Numbered from the stretch's first letter, positions 48,226 to 56,877 are shown. The stretch is DNA of 64,000 bases from Streptomyces sp. SJL17-4 (GCF_036826855.1 NZ_CP104578.1:4375501-4439500); one strand, 5' to 3'. Notes: generated by a model not told the origin, from the letters alone. Translations and numbers: made by a program.

Positions 48226-48815
48226 CCACCGCCAAGCGCGACACGTACACCCCCGAGACGCTGCTCTCCGTGGCCGTACGGGTCTTCAACGAGCGCGGTT
48301 ACGACGGCACCTCCATGGAGCACCTCTCCAAGGCGGCAGGGATCTCCAAGTCGTCGATCTACCACCACGTCTCCGGCAAGGAGGAGCTGCTGCGGCGGGC
48401 GGTCAGCCGGGCGCTCGACGGGCTGTTCGCGATCCTCGACGAGCCGGAGGCCGGGCGCGGCCGGGCCGTCGAGCGGGTCGAGTACGTCACGCGCCGCACG
48501 GTCGAGGTGCTGATCGCGGAGCTGCCGTACGTGACGCTGCTGCTGCGGGTGCGCGGCAACACGGGCACCGAGCGGTGGGCCATGGAGCGGCGGCGCGAGT
48601 TCGACCACAAGGTCGCCGACCTGCTCAAGGCGGCCGCCGAGGAGGGCGATCTGCGGGCCGATGTGGACATCCGGCTCGCGACCCGGCTGCTCTTCGGCAT
48701 GATCAACTCGCTGGTGGAGTGGTACCGGCCGCATCCGGACGCGACGGCGGAGCGCGAGCAGCTCGCCGAGACCGTCGCGCATCTGGCGTTCGACGGGCTC
48801 AGGACGGCCCGCTGA
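48222..48815 (+). CDS. paaR: TetR-family regulator PaaR
   Basis: 197 aa. Helix-turn-helix at about 10-55 (TLLSVAVRVFNERGYDGTSMEHLSKAAGISKSSIYHHVSGKEELLRRAV), then a helical ligand domain. Position downstream of the PaaH-like gene and near the paa operon identifies it as the phenylacetyl-CoA-responsive repressor found in actinobacteria. The paired ACCGAAC(N)ATCGGT sites fit a TetR dimer. It may repress its own operon. Confidence 0.88.
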   Translation: MTTAKRDTYTPETLLSVAVRVFNERGYDGTSMEHLSKAAGISKSSIYHHVSGKEELLRRAVSRALDGLFAILDEPEAGRGRAVERVEYVTRRTVEVLIAELPYVTLLLRVRGNTGTERWAMERRREFDHKVADLLKAAAEEGDLRADVDIRLATRLLFGMINSLVEWYRPHPDATAEREQLAETVAHLAFDGLRTAR

Positions 48816-48875
48816 GGGCCCGCTGAGCACATGTCGAGGCCCGCTGAGGGCCCACTGAGCACGTGTCGAGGCCTG
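48812..48875. repeat. 32-bp direct repeat after paaR
   Basis: Two copies (48812-48843 and 48844-48875) differing at three bases, each containing CTGAGGGCC and CTGAGCAC(A/G)TGTCGAGG, followed by a third partial CTGAGGGCC that opens the hairpin. Confidence 0.75.
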
Positions 48876-48914
48876 CTGAGGGCCGCCCCGGGTGCGGCCC
48901 GGGGCGGCCCTCAG
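48876..48914. terminator. Bidirectional terminator paaR / Lrp
   Basis: 17-bp perfect stem (48876-48892 with 48898-48914), loop TGCGG, at the end of convergent paaR and Lrp genes; the Lrp stop codon is inside it. Confidence 0.85.
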
Positions 48915-49513
48915 GCGTGCGGGTCCGTGTTGAGGTCCGTCTCCTCGAAGACCAGCAGCGTGCGCGTGGACAGTACTTCCGGGATCGCCTGGATCCGGGT
49001 GAGCACCAGCTCGCGCAGCGTCCGGTTGTCCGGTGTGTGCACCAGCAGCAGGACGTCGAAATCGCCGCTGACCAGCGCGATGTGCGTGGCGCCCGGCAGT
49101 GCGCCGAGCTGCTCGCGGACCGTGCGCCAGGAGTTCTGGACGATCTTGAGCGTGATGTAGGCGGAGGCGCCGTGCCCCGCCCGCTCGTGGTTGACCCGGG
49201 CGCTGAAGCCGCGGATCACCCCGTCGTCGATGAGCCGGTTGATGCGCGCGTAGGCGTTGGCCCGGGAGACGTGCACCCGCTCGGCGACGGAGCGTACCGA
49301 GGCGCGACCGTCCGTTTGCAGCAGCCGCAGGATGTCCCGGTCGATCGCGTCCAGCGGGCGCGCCGGAAGGGCGCCCGTCGGCGTGCCGATCGGGGCGCTC
49401 AGGGCCTCGCCGGGCCCCTCGCTCCCGGTGCCGCGGAGCGCTCCGCCCGGGTCGCCGCCCGTGTCGTCGTCCGGAGCCCCGCTCCGGTCGACGGCCATTT
49501 GTTCATCCGCCAT
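48911..49513 (-). CDS. Lrp/AsnC family transcriptional regulator
   Basis: 200 aa from ATG 49513. N-terminal 60 residues are Gly/Asp/Pro-rich. Helix-turn-helix: LDAIDRDILRLLQTDGRASVRSVAERVHVSRANAYARINRLIDDGVIRGFSARVN, then the ligand-binding RAM domain (AYITLKIVQNSWRTVREQLGALPGATHIALVSGDFDVLLLVH...). Divergent from the 2-oxoacid dehydrogenase operon, so it is probably its regulator, as BkdR is in Pseudomonas (a Lrp-type activator of bkd). Confidence 0.93.
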   Translation of the reverse strand: MADEQMAVDRSGAPDDDTGGDPGGALRGTGSEGPGEALSAPIGTPTGALPARPLDAIDRDILRLLQTDGRASVRSVAERVHVSRANAYARINRLIDDGVIRGFSARVNHERAGHGASAYITLKIVQNSWRTVREQLGALPGATHIALVSGDFDVLLLVHTPDNRTLRELVLTRIQAIPEVLSTRTLLVFEETDLNTDPHA

Positions 49514-49571
49514 GTCCCCCCGCCTCTCTCCCGTGGACGACCTGTACTCATCCCAGGCTGTGGAGAACCGT

Positions 49572-49580
49572 TTGTCCACA
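49572..49580 (+). promoter_or_regulatory. DnaA box in the Lrp/bkd intergenic
   Basis: TTGTCCACA, perfect Streptomyces form; a one-mismatch partner TGTGGAGAA (reverse) is at 49559-49567. Confidence 0.55.
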
Positions 49581-49614
49581 GGCTGCAGGTGCCTGTAGCC
49601 AAAATGCCTCCACG

Positions 49615-49628
49615 ACCGAACAATCGGT
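49615..49628. promoter_or_regulatory. PaaR-type palindrome upstream of the 2-oxoacid dehydrogenase operon
   Basis: ACCGAACAATCGGT differs by one base from ACCGAACGATCGGT at 46546-46559. It lies 71 bp before the E1alpha start. May bind PaaR or the Lrp protein. Confidence 0.6.
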
Positions 49629-49699
49629 AGGTGAGGCGCGCCACACTCGCGCCACCCGCCTTCGGGTCTTATGCCCGCTCCCACGAGGAGGTGGACTCG

Positions 49700-50851
49700 T
49701 TGCAACAGCGCAGTTCGACAGTCCAAGAGCCGCCCGGTGCCGTTCCCGCCTACCGGCCGACCCCGCCGCCGGCGTGGCAGCCGCGTACCGACCCCGCCCC
49801 GCTGCTGCCCGACACCGAGCCGCTGCGCGTGCTCGGCACGGACGCCGTGGCCGATGCCGACCCCGCGCTGCTGCTCCGGCTCTACGCGGAGCTGATCCGC
49901 GGCCGCCGGTACAACACGCAGGCCACCGCCCTCACCAAGCAGGGCCGGCTCGCCGTGTACCCGTCCACCCACGGCCAGGAGGCGTGCGAGATCGCCGCCG
50001 CCCTCGCCCTGGAGGAGCGGGACTGGCTCTTCCCCTCGTACCGCGACACCCTGGCCGCGGTCGCCCGAGGCCTCGACCCCGTGCAGGCCCTGACCCTGCT
50101 GCGCGGCGACTGGCACACCGGGTACGACCCGCACGAGCACCGCATCGCGCCGCTCTCCACCCCGCTGGCCACCCAGCTCCCGCATGCGGTGGGCCTCGCC
50201 CACGCCGCCCGGCTCAAGGGCGACGACGTCGTCGCCCTCGCCATGGTCGGCGACGGCGGCACCAGCGAGGGTGACTTCCACGAGGCGCTGAACTTCGCGG
50301 CCGTCTGGCAGGCCCCCGTGGTCTTCCTCGTGCAGAACAACGGCTTCGCGATCTCCGTACCGCTCGCCAAGCAGACCGCCGCCCCCTCCCTGGCCCACAA
50401 GGCCGTCGGATACGGGATGCCCGGCCGGCTGGTCGACGGCAACGACGCGATCGCCGTCCACCAGGTGCTCACCGAGGCCGTGGCCCGCGCGCGGCGCGGC
50501 GGCGGACCCACGCTCGTCGAGGCCATCACCTACCGGATCGACGCCCACACCAACGCCGACGACGCCACCCGCTACCGCGCGGCCGGCGAGGTCGAGACCT
50601 GGCGGGCGCACGACCCGATCCTGATCCTCGAACGGGAACTGACGGAGCGTGGCCTGCTCGACGAGGACGGCAGGCGCGCGGCGGCCGAGGCCGCCGAGAC
50701 GATGGCCGCGGAGCTGCGCGAGCGGATGAACGCCGACCCGGTGCTGAACCCGATGGACCTCTTCTCGCACGTGTACGCGGAGCAGACCACGCAGCTGCGG
50801 GAACAGGCGGCGCAGCTGCGCGCCGAGCTCGAAGCCGAGGGTGAGGCGTGA
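49700..50851 (+). CDS. bkdA: 2-oxoacid dehydrogenase E1 alpha (BkdA-like)
   Basis: 383 aa. I chose TTG 49700 because GAGGAGG (49685-49691) lies eight bases upstream; GTG 49691 is too close to it. Thiamine-diphosphate site MVGDGGTSEGDFHEALNFAAVW...VQNNGF (GDG...NN). Conserved ALTKQGRLAVYPSTHGQEACEIAAALAL and phosphorylation-loop-like YRIDAHTNADDATRYR. The N-terminus is Pro-rich. The E1alpha/E1beta/E2 gene order and AsnC neighbour fit branched-chain 2-oxoacid dehydrogenase rather than pyruvate dehydrogenase, but sequence alone cannot prove it. E3 is elsewhere. Confidence 0.88.
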   Translation: MQQRSSTVQEPPGAVPAYRPTPPPAWQPRTDPAPLLPDTEPLRVLGTDAVADADPALLLRLYAELIRGRRYNTQATALTKQGRLAVYPSTHGQEACEIAAALALEERDWLFPSYRDTLAAVARGLDPVQALTLLRGDWHTGYDPHEHRIAPLSTPLATQLPHAVGLAHAARLKGDDVVALAMVGDGGTSEGDFHEALNFAAVWQAPVVFLVQNNGFAISVPLAKQTAAPSLAHKAVGYGMPGRLVDGNDAIAVHQVLTEAVARARRGGGPTLVEAITYRIDAHTNADDATRYRAAGEVETWRAHDPILILERELTERGLLDEDGRRAAAEAAETMAAELRERMNADPVLNPMDLFSHVYAEQTTQLREQAAQLRAELEAEGEA

Positions 50852-51897
50852 TGACGACCGCGACGACCGGCACCGCGGCGGCCAAGGCCGGCGCGAACGC
50901 CGGGAAGGCCAAGCCCGCCACCATGGCGCAGGCGCTCCAGCGCGCCATGCGCGACGCGATGGCCGAGGACCCGACCGTCCATGTGATGGGCGAGGACGTC
51001 GGCACCCTCGGCGGGGTCTTCCGGGTCACCGACGGGCTCGCCAAGGAGTTCGGCGAGGACCGCTGCACGGACACCCCGCTGGCCGAGGCCGGCATCCTCG
51101 GCGCGGCCGTCGGCATGGCCATGTACGGCCTGCGGCCGGTCGTCGAGATGCAGTTCGACGCGTTCGCCTACCCGGCGTTCGAGCAGCTGATCTCCCACGT
51201 GGCGAAGATGCGGAACCGGACGCGCGGCGCGATGCCGATGCCGATCGTCATCCGTGTCCCGTACGGCGGCGGGATCGGCGGCGTCGAGCACCACAGCGAC
51301 TCCTCCGAGGCCTACTACATGGCCACCCCGGGACTCCATGTCGTCACCCCGGCCACCGTCGAGGACGCCTACGGGCTGCTGCGCGCGGCCATCGCCTCCG
51401 ACGACCCGGTGGTCTTCCTGGAGCCCAAGCGGCTCTACTGGTCGAAGTCCGACTGGTCCCCCGAGGCGCCCGCGCCCGTGGAGCCGATCGGCAAGGCCGT
51501 CGTACGACGGCAGGGCACCGGCGCCACCCTGATCACCTACGGGCCCTCCGTGCCCGTCTGTCTGGAGGCGGCGGAGGCCGCGCAGGCCGAGGGCTGGGAC
51601 CTGGAGGTCGTCGACCTGCGCTCGCTCGTCCCCTTCGACGACGAGACCGTCTGCGCCTCGGTGCGGCGCACCGGCCGCGCGGTCGTCGTCCACGAGTCCA
51701 CGGGCTTCGGCGGCCCCGGCGCGGAGATCGCCGCGCGGGTGACCGAGCGCTGCTTCCACCACCTGGAGGCTCCGGTGCTGCGGGTCGCGGGCTTCGACAT
51801 CCCGTACCCGCCGCCGATGCTGGAACGGCACCATCTGCCGGGCGTGGACCGGGTCCTGGACGCGGTGGCGCGGCTGCAGTGGGAGGCGGGAAGCTGA
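50848..51897 (+). CDS. bkdB: 2-oxoacid dehydrogenase E1 beta (BkdB-like)
   Basis: 349 aa, GTG 50848 or ATG 50851 (both near GAGG). Transketolase-like: MAQALQRAMRDAMAEDPTVHVMGEDVGTLGGVFRVT, GILGAAVGMAMYGLRPVVEMQFDAFAYPAFEQLISHVAKMRNRT, VRVPYGGGIGGVEHHSDSSEAY, and the C-terminal FDIPYPPPMLERHHLPGVDRVLDAV. It forms the alpha2beta2 E1 with bkdA. Start overlaps the bkdA stop, and its stop overlaps bkdC. Confidence 0.92.
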   Translation: MMTTATTGTAAAKAGANAGKAKPATMAQALQRAMRDAMAEDPTVHVMGEDVGTLGGVFRVTDGLAKEFGEDRCTDTPLAEAGILGAAVGMAMYGLRPVVEMQFDAFAYPAFEQLISHVAKMRNRTRGAMPMPIVIRVPYGGGIGGVEHHSDSSEAYYMATPGLHVVTPATVEDAYGLLRAAIASDDPVVFLEPKRLYWSKSDWSPEAPAPVEPIGKAVVRRQGTGATLITYGPSVPVCLEAAEAAQAEGWDLEVVDLRSLVPFDDETVCASVRRTGRAVVVHESTGFGGPGAEIAARVTERCFHHLEAPVLRVAGFDIPYPPPMLERHHLPGVDRVLDAVARLQWEAGS

Positions 51898-53303
51898 TGG
51901 CGCAGGTGCTCGAGTTCAAGCTGCCCGACCTCGGTGAGGGACTCACCGAGGCGGAGATCGTCCGCTGGCTGGTCAGCGTCGGCGACGTCGTCGCCATCGA
52001 CCAGCCGGTCGTCGAGGTCGAGACGGCCAAGGCCATGGTCGAGGTGCCCTGCCCGTACGGCGGGGTCGTCACCGCCCGATACGGCGAGGAGGGCACCGAA
52101 CTGCCCGTCGGTGCGCCGCTGCTGACGGTCGCGGTGGGTGGCACGGGCGCGCCGGAGGAGCTCGCGGAGGCGGCTCCCGGAGCCGCTCCCACGGTGGGGG
52201 AGAAGGCCGCCGCCGAGTCCGCCGTGTCGTCCGAGTACTCGGGCAATGTGCTCGTCGGCTACGGCACCGCCGGGCCCGCCGCCCGGCGCCGCCGGGTGCG
52301 GCACGAGAGCCACACGGTGGCGAAGACCCCCGCGCCCGCCCCTGTCGTGGCCCCGTCCCCGGTGGCCGCTCCGGCTCCGGTCGCCGTGCCCGCCGCCGGC
52401 CACGAGGGACCGGTACCGGTCATCTCGCCGCTCGTGCGGAAGCTGGCCAGGGACCGGGGGCTCGATCTGCGCGACGTACGTGGTTCCGGGCCGGAGGGCC
52501 TGATCCTGCGGGCCGATGTGGAGCTGGCCCTCGCGAACCTGGAGCGGCCTGTCGCCGCGCCCGCTCCGGCCGCAGCGCCCGCTTCAGCGTCCTCCTCCGC
52601 GGTCGCTTCGGCGGCCGGGGAGCGGATTCCGCTGCGCGGGGTCCGTGGCGCCGTGGCGGACAAGCTGTCGCGCAGCCGTACGGAGATCCCGGACGCGACC
52701 TGCTGGGTCGACGCCGACGCGACCGAGCTGATGGCCGCGCGGGCGGCGATGAACGCGGCGGGCGGGCCGAAGATCTCCCTGCTCGCGCTCCTCGCGCGGA
52801 TCTGCGTCCACGCCCTGGCGCGGTTCCCCGAGCTCAACTCCACGGTGGACATGGCGGCCCGGGAGATCGTCCGGCTGCCGGCCGTGCATCTCGGCTTCGC
52901 CGCCCAGACCCCGCGCGGTCTGGTCGTCCCCGTGGTCAAGGACGCGGGGACCCGGACGGCCGAGTCGCTGACGGCGGAGTTCGCCCGGCTGACGGAGGCC
53001 GCACGGGAATCGGCGCTCACGCCGGCCGATCTGACGGGGGGCACGTTCACCCTGAACAACTACGGGGTGTTCGGGGTCGACGGGTCCACGCCGATCATCA
53101 ACCACCCCGAGGCCGCGATGCTCGGCGTCGGCCGGATCATCCCCAAACCCTGGGTCCACCAGGGCGAACTGGCCGTACGTCAGGTGGTGCAGCTCTCGCT
53201 CACCTTCGACCACCGCGTCTGCGACGGCGGCACGGCGGGCGGCTTCCTGCGGTACGTGGCGGACTGCGTCGAGCAGCCCGCGGTCCTGCTCCGCACGCTC
53301 TGA
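51897..53303 (+). CDS. bkdC: 2-oxoacid dehydrogenase E2 acyltransferase (BkdC-like)
   Basis: 468 aa. One lipoyl domain with Lys45 (EVETAKAMVEV), a Pro/Ala-rich linker, E1/E3-binding domain (ISPLVRKLARDRGLDLRDVRGSGPEGLILRADVE), a second Ala/Ser/Pro linker, and the catalytic domain with TFDHRVCDGGTAGGFL, whose His and Asp catalyse acyl transfer. One lipoyl domain fits a bkd complex. Terminator follows. Confidence 0.93.
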   Translation: MAQVLEFKLPDLGEGLTEAEIVRWLVSVGDVVAIDQPVVEVETAKAMVEVPCPYGGVVTARYGEEGTELPVGAPLLTVAVGGTGAPEELAEAAPGAAPTVGEKAAAESAVSSEYSGNVLVGYGTAGPAARRRRVRHESHTVAKTPAPAPVVAPSPVAAPAPVAVPAAGHEGPVPVISPLVRKLARDRGLDLRDVRGSGPEGLILRADVELALANLERPVAAPAPAAAPASASSSAVASAAGERIPLRGVRGAVADKLSRSRTEIPDATCWVDADATELMAARAAMNAAGGPKISLLALLARICVHALARFPELNSTVDMAAREIVRLPAVHLGFAAQTPRGLVVPVVKDAGTRTAESLTAEFARLTEAARESALTPADLTGGTFTLNNYGVFGVDGSTPIINHPEAAMLGVGRIIPKPWVHQGELAVRQVVQLSLTFDHRVCDGGTAGGFLRYVADCVEQPAVLLRTL

Positions 53304-53310
53304 CGCGCGG

Positions 53311-53345
53311 CGCTCCGGCGGGACCTTCCCGGTCCCGCCGGAGCG
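53311..53345 (+). terminator. Terminator of the bkd operon
   Basis: 15-bp perfect stem (53311-53325 with 53331-53345), loop TTCCC, eight bases past the bkdC stop. Further GGACCGTCCC repeats follow to 53450. Confidence 0.8.
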
Positions 53346-53489
53346 TCCCCGGACCGTCCCGGGACTGTCCCCCCCCGACTGTCTCCCGGACCGTCCGCAG
53401 ACCCGTCCCGGACCGTTGCGCCACTCGCGCCGTCCCACCAAGGGAGACGCGCTCGACGGCGGGAGAGGGCGGCGGACCATACTGCTGGG

Positions 53490-54407
53490 GTGACCACCCC
53501 ACATGACGCCGTCGTACTCGCCGGAGGCGCCGCCCGGCGACTCGGCGGTGCCGACAAGCCCGGCGTACGGGTCGGAGGCCGGGCGCTCCTCGACCGGGTC
53601 CTCGCCGCGTGCCGTGGCGCGGGCCGGACCGTGGTCGTCGGCGATGCCCGGCCGACCGTCCACCCCGTCCGCTGGACCAGGGAGGACCCGCCCGGCGGAG
53701 GTCCGCTCGCCGCCCTCGACGCGGGAGTACGGGAGATCCGTGCGGGCTCCGGCGCGGGGGCCGCTGCCGGAGCCGGGGACACCGGGGACACCGGGGACAC
53801 CGGGCTTGATGTCCTGCTCGTCCTCTCCGCCGATCTGCCCTTCCTCGACGAGGACACCGTCCACCGACTGCTCGGGGCACTCGCCGACGCCCCCGACGCC
53901 GAGGCCGCGCTCCTCACCGACGCCGAGGGACGGGACCAGCCGCTCGTCGCCGCGTACCGCGCGGTCCCGCTCCGGCGGGAGCTGGCGCGGATCGCCGAGG
54001 AGCGCGGCACCCTCGCCGGCGGCCCGCTGCGGCAGCTCACCGGCGCCCTGCGTCTCACCCGGGTCGCCGCGGGGCCCCACGCCTCCTTCGACTGCGACAC
54101 CTGGGAGGACATCGCCACGGCCCGGGCCCGCATCAGGGAGCATGGGACCGTGCTGGATGAATGGATCACCGCAGTCAAGGACGAACTGGGCATCGAGCTG
54201 GACGTCGACACCGACGTCCTGCTCGATCTGGCCCGTGACGCCGCCCATGGAGTGGCCCGCCCCGCCGCACCCCTGACCACCTTCCTGGTCGGATACGCGG
54301 CGGCGCGCGCGGGCACCGACGGCGGTCCCGAGGCGGTCGCCGAGGCCGCCCGCAAGGCCACCGCGCTGGCCCAGCGCTGGGCCGCCGAGCAGGACGAGGC
54401 CGGATGA
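53490..54407 (+). CDS. MobA-like nucleotidyltransferase fused to DUF6457
   Basis: 305 aa. GTG 53490 without a ribosome site; CATACT at 53478-53483 suggests a leaderless mRNA. N-terminal 195 residues: molybdopterin-guanylyltransferase fold, VLAGGAARRLGGADKPGVRVGGRALLDRV, LSADLPFLDEDTV (metal-binding Asp), DCDTWEDIATARAR. A C-terminal helical DUF6457-like domain (about 213-300, LDEWITAVKDELGIELDVDTDVLLDLARDAAHGVARPAAPLTTFLVGYAAAR) follows. A GDTGDTGDTG repeat sits in the middle. Overlaps moeA, so molybdenum-cofactor synthesis is the likely pathway. Confidence 0.85.
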   Translation: MTTPHDAVVLAGGAARRLGGADKPGVRVGGRALLDRVLAACRGAGRTVVVGDARPTVHPVRWTREDPPGGGPLAALDAGVREIRAGSGAGAAAGAGDTGDTGDTGLDVLLVLSADLPFLDEDTVHRLLGALADAPDAEAALLTDAEGRDQPLVAAYRAVPLRRELARIAEERGTLAGGPLRQLTGALRLTRVAAGPHASFDCDTWEDIATARARIREHGTVLDEWITAVKDELGIELDVDTDVLLDLARDAAHGVARPAAPLTTFLVGYAAARAGTDGGPEAVAEAARKATALAQRWAAEQDEAG

Positions 54408-55795
54408 CCCTGAAGGAGCCCCTCCCGGTGGCCCCCGGTACCGACGACGCACGGGCCGGGCGACCGCACCGGGCCACCGCCTGGCCCGAGGCACGCGCCG
54501 CGGCTGTCCGCGCCGGTGCCTCCGCGCGGGCAGGCCGCGCGCCGCTCGGCGTACCCCTCGGGCAGGCACTCGGCCAGGTCCTGGCCGAGCCGCTGCGCGC
54601 CCTCACCGACCTGCCGCCCTTCGACACCTCCGCCATGGACGGCTGGGCGGTCGCGGGGCCGGGGCCCTGGACCGTACGCGCGGAGGGCGCCGTCCTCGCC
54701 GGGCACACGTCCGCGGCTGTGGCGGCCGACGGCGAGGCCGTACGGATCGCCACCGGCGCCCCCGTCCCCGCCGGTACCACCGCCGTCGTCCGCACCGAGC
54801 ACTCACGCACCGAAGGCGCCCTGCTGCACGTCCTGCGCGAGGTCGTGCCGGGGCAGGACATCCGGCCCCGGGGCCAGGAGTGCCGCTCCGGCGACGAGCT
54901 GCTGCCCGCGGGCACCGTCGTGACCCCCGCCGTGCTCGGCCTCGCCGCGGCCGCCGGCTACGACGAGCTCCCCGTACCGCCGCGCCCCCGGGTCGAGATC
55001 CTGGTCCTCGGAGACGAGCTGCTCACGACGGGGCTCCCCCACGACGGCCTCATCCGTGACGCCCTCGGCCCGATGCTCGGCCCGTGGCTGACGGCGCTCG
55101 GCGCCGAGGTCCTCGCCACCCGCCGGATCGGTGACGAGGCCGAGGAGCTGTACGCGGCCGTCACCGGTTCCGCCGCCGACCTGGTCCTCACGACCGGCGG
55201 GACCGCCGCCGGGCCCGTGGACCACGTCCACGGCGTGCTGGCGAAGGCCGGCGCGACCCTCCTGGTCGACGGCGTGAAGGTCCGGCCGGGCCACCCGATG
55301 CTGCTCGCCCGCCTTGCCGCCGGGCCCGCCGGGCCCGAGTCCACCCGGCCCGAGCGCCCGGGGGCCCAGCCCGCGCCGAACGCGCCGAACGCGCCGCACG
55401 CGCCGAACGCTCCGCGCGCGCACGTCCGTCATCTCGTCGGGCTCCCCGGTAACCCGCTCGCGGCCGTCTCCGGGCTTCTCACGCTGGCCGAGCCGCTCCT
55501 GGCGGCCCTGACCGGGGCCGCGGCGGAGACGAACGTCCCGCCCCGCGTCCCCGTCCAGGACGAGGTTCACGGGCATCCGTACGACACCCGGCTCGTCCCG
55601 GTCGTCCGCCGTGGCGGACGCGCCGTGCCCCTGCGCTACAACGGACCCGCCATGCTCCGCGGCATCGCCGCCGCCGACGGCCTGGCCGTCGTCCCGCCCG
55701 GCGGCGCCCGCCCCGGCCAAGAACTGGATGTCCTCGACCTTCCCTGGCCGGCGGCCGAGGGGGCCGTACCGGCCCAAGGAGCGTGTTTCACGTGA
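54404..55795 (+). CDS. moeA: Molybdopterin molybdotransferase MoeA
   Basis: 463 aa. Inserts molybdenum into molybdopterin. Motifs: PPFDTSAMDGWAV, RIATGAPVPAGTTAVVR (typical GAP-P), LTTGGTAAGPVDHVHGVLAKAG (TTGG mogA/moeA domain) and GLPGNPLAAVSGL. An inserted low-complexity stretch (PESTRPERPGAQPAPNAPNAPHAPNAPRAH, 9-bp repeats) separates the last two domains, which is unusual. The stop codon lies inside a parS site. Confidence 0.92.
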   Translation: MTLKEPLPVAPGTDDARAGRPHRATAWPEARAAAVRAGASARAGRAPLGVPLGQALGQVLAEPLRALTDLPPFDTSAMDGWAVAGPGPWTVRAEGAVLAGHTSAAVAADGEAVRIATGAPVPAGTTAVVRTEHSRTEGALLHVLREVVPGQDIRPRGQECRSGDELLPAGTVVTPAVLGLAAAAGYDELPVPPRPRVEILVLGDELLTTGLPHDGLIRDALGPMLGPWLTALGAEVLATRRIGDEAEELYAAVTGSAADLVLTTGGTAAGPVDHVHGVLAKAGATLLVDGVKVRPGHPMLLARLAAGPAGPESTRPERPGAQPAPNAPNAPHAPNAPRAHVRHLVGLPGNPLAAVSGLLTLAEPLLAALTGAAAETNVPPRVPVQDEVHGHPYDTRLVPVVRRGGRAVPLRYNGPAMLRGIAAADGLAVVPPGGARPGQELDVLDLPWPAAEGAVPAQGACFT

Positions 55796-56877
55796 AACTT
55801 CCCAGTCGTGACGCGATGGCCCGCCACGCGGACGAGCGGATCTCCGGCCCGCAGATCAGGCTGCCGCGCCGACAGGTCGAGCGTCCCCTGCGCCAGGTCG
55901 GCAAGCGGCTGCTCATGGCGCTCGGCGTGCTCGCCCTGACGGTCCTCATCGTCTACGTCGACCGCGCCGGCTACCACGACAACGCCAACGAGACGCTCGA
56001 CTTCCTCGACTGCGCCTACTACGCGACCGTCACGCTCTCCACCACCGGATACGGCGACATCGTCCCGTACAGCGACTCGGCGCGGCTCGCCAACATCCTG
56101 CTGGTCACGCCCCTGCGCGTGCTGTTTCTGATCATCCTGGTCGGCACCACCCTCGAGGTCCTCACGGAGCGGACCCGCGAGGAGTTCCGGCTGAACCGCT
56201 GGAGGTCCACCTTGCGCGACCACACCGTCATCGTCGGCTTCGGCACCAAGGGGCGGTCCGCGATCCAGACGCTCTGCGCGACCGGTCTCAACAAGGAGCA
56301 GATCGTCATCGTCGATCCCTCCAACAAGGTGATCGAGACGGCCAACGCGGACGGATTCGTCGGTGTGGTCGGCGACGCGACCCGCAGCGATGTACTGCTC
56401 CGCGCCGAGGTGCAGCGGGCCCGGCAGATCGTCATCGCCACCCAGCGCGACGACACGGCCGTCCTGGTCACGCTTACGGCCCGGCAGCTCAACCGGGGCG
56501 CGAAGATCGTCGCCGCGGTCCGCGAGGAGGAGAACGCGCCGCTGCTGCGCCAGTCCGGCGCGGACGCGGTCATCACCAGCGCCAGCGCCGCCGGACGTCT
56601 GCTGGGCCTTTCCGTGCTGAGCCCCAGCGCCGGCACGGTGATGGAGGACCTCATCCAGCAGGGCTCCGGCCTCGACCTGGTGGAGCGCCCGGTGACCAAG
56701 AGCGAGGCCGGGAAGAGCGTGCGCGAGACCGGTGACCTGGTCGTGAGCGTGCTGCGCGGCCACCGGCTGCTCGGTTACGACGACCCCGCGGCCAGCCCGC
56801 TCCAGCTCACCGACCGGGTGATCACCATCGTGCGCGCCGCGCCGGTCACCCCGCTCAGGACGCCGCCGGAGGACTGA
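55783..56877 (+). CDS. Potassium channel with RCK/TrkA-N domain
   Basis: 364 aa from GTG 55783, or GTG 55792 (VKLPSRD...), which has GGAG at 55778-55781 ten bases before it; both lie in the parS site. One or two membrane helices with the pore loop and selectivity filter TLSTTGYGDIVP, then a cytoplasmic RCK domain with Rossmann motif VIVGFGTKGRSAI and IVIVDPSNKVIETANADG, ending in TrkA-C-like GDLVVSVLRGHRLLGYDDP. Controls K+ flux. Confidence 0.92.
   Translation: MFHVKLPSRDAMARHADERISGPQIRLPRRQVERPLRQVGKRLLMALGVLALTVLIVYVDRAGYHDNANETLDFLDCAYYATVTLSTTGYGDIVPYSDSARLANILLVTPLRVLFLIILVGTTLEVLTERTREEFRLNRWRSTLRDHTVIVGFGTKGRSAIQTLCATGLNKEQIVIVDPSNKVIETANADGFVGVVGDATRSDVLLRAEVQRARQIVIATQRDDTAVLVTLTARQLNRGAKIVAAVREEENAPLLRQSGADAVITSASAAGRLLGLSVLSPSAGTVMEDLIQQGSGLDLVERPVTKSEAGKSVRETGDLVVSVLRGHRLLGYDDPAASPLQLTDRVITIVRAAPVTPLRTPPED
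55785..55798. promoter_or_regulatory. ParB-binding parS site
   Basis: GTTTCACGTGAAAC, the perfect 14-bp parS palindrome. It overlaps the end of moeA and the first codons of the channel gene. In Streptomyces parS sites cluster around oriC and are bound by ParB for segregation, consistent with this location. Confidence 0.93.

Noticed and set aside
48812..48875. 32-bp repeats as a CRISPR array
   Set aside because: Only two copies with no spacers.
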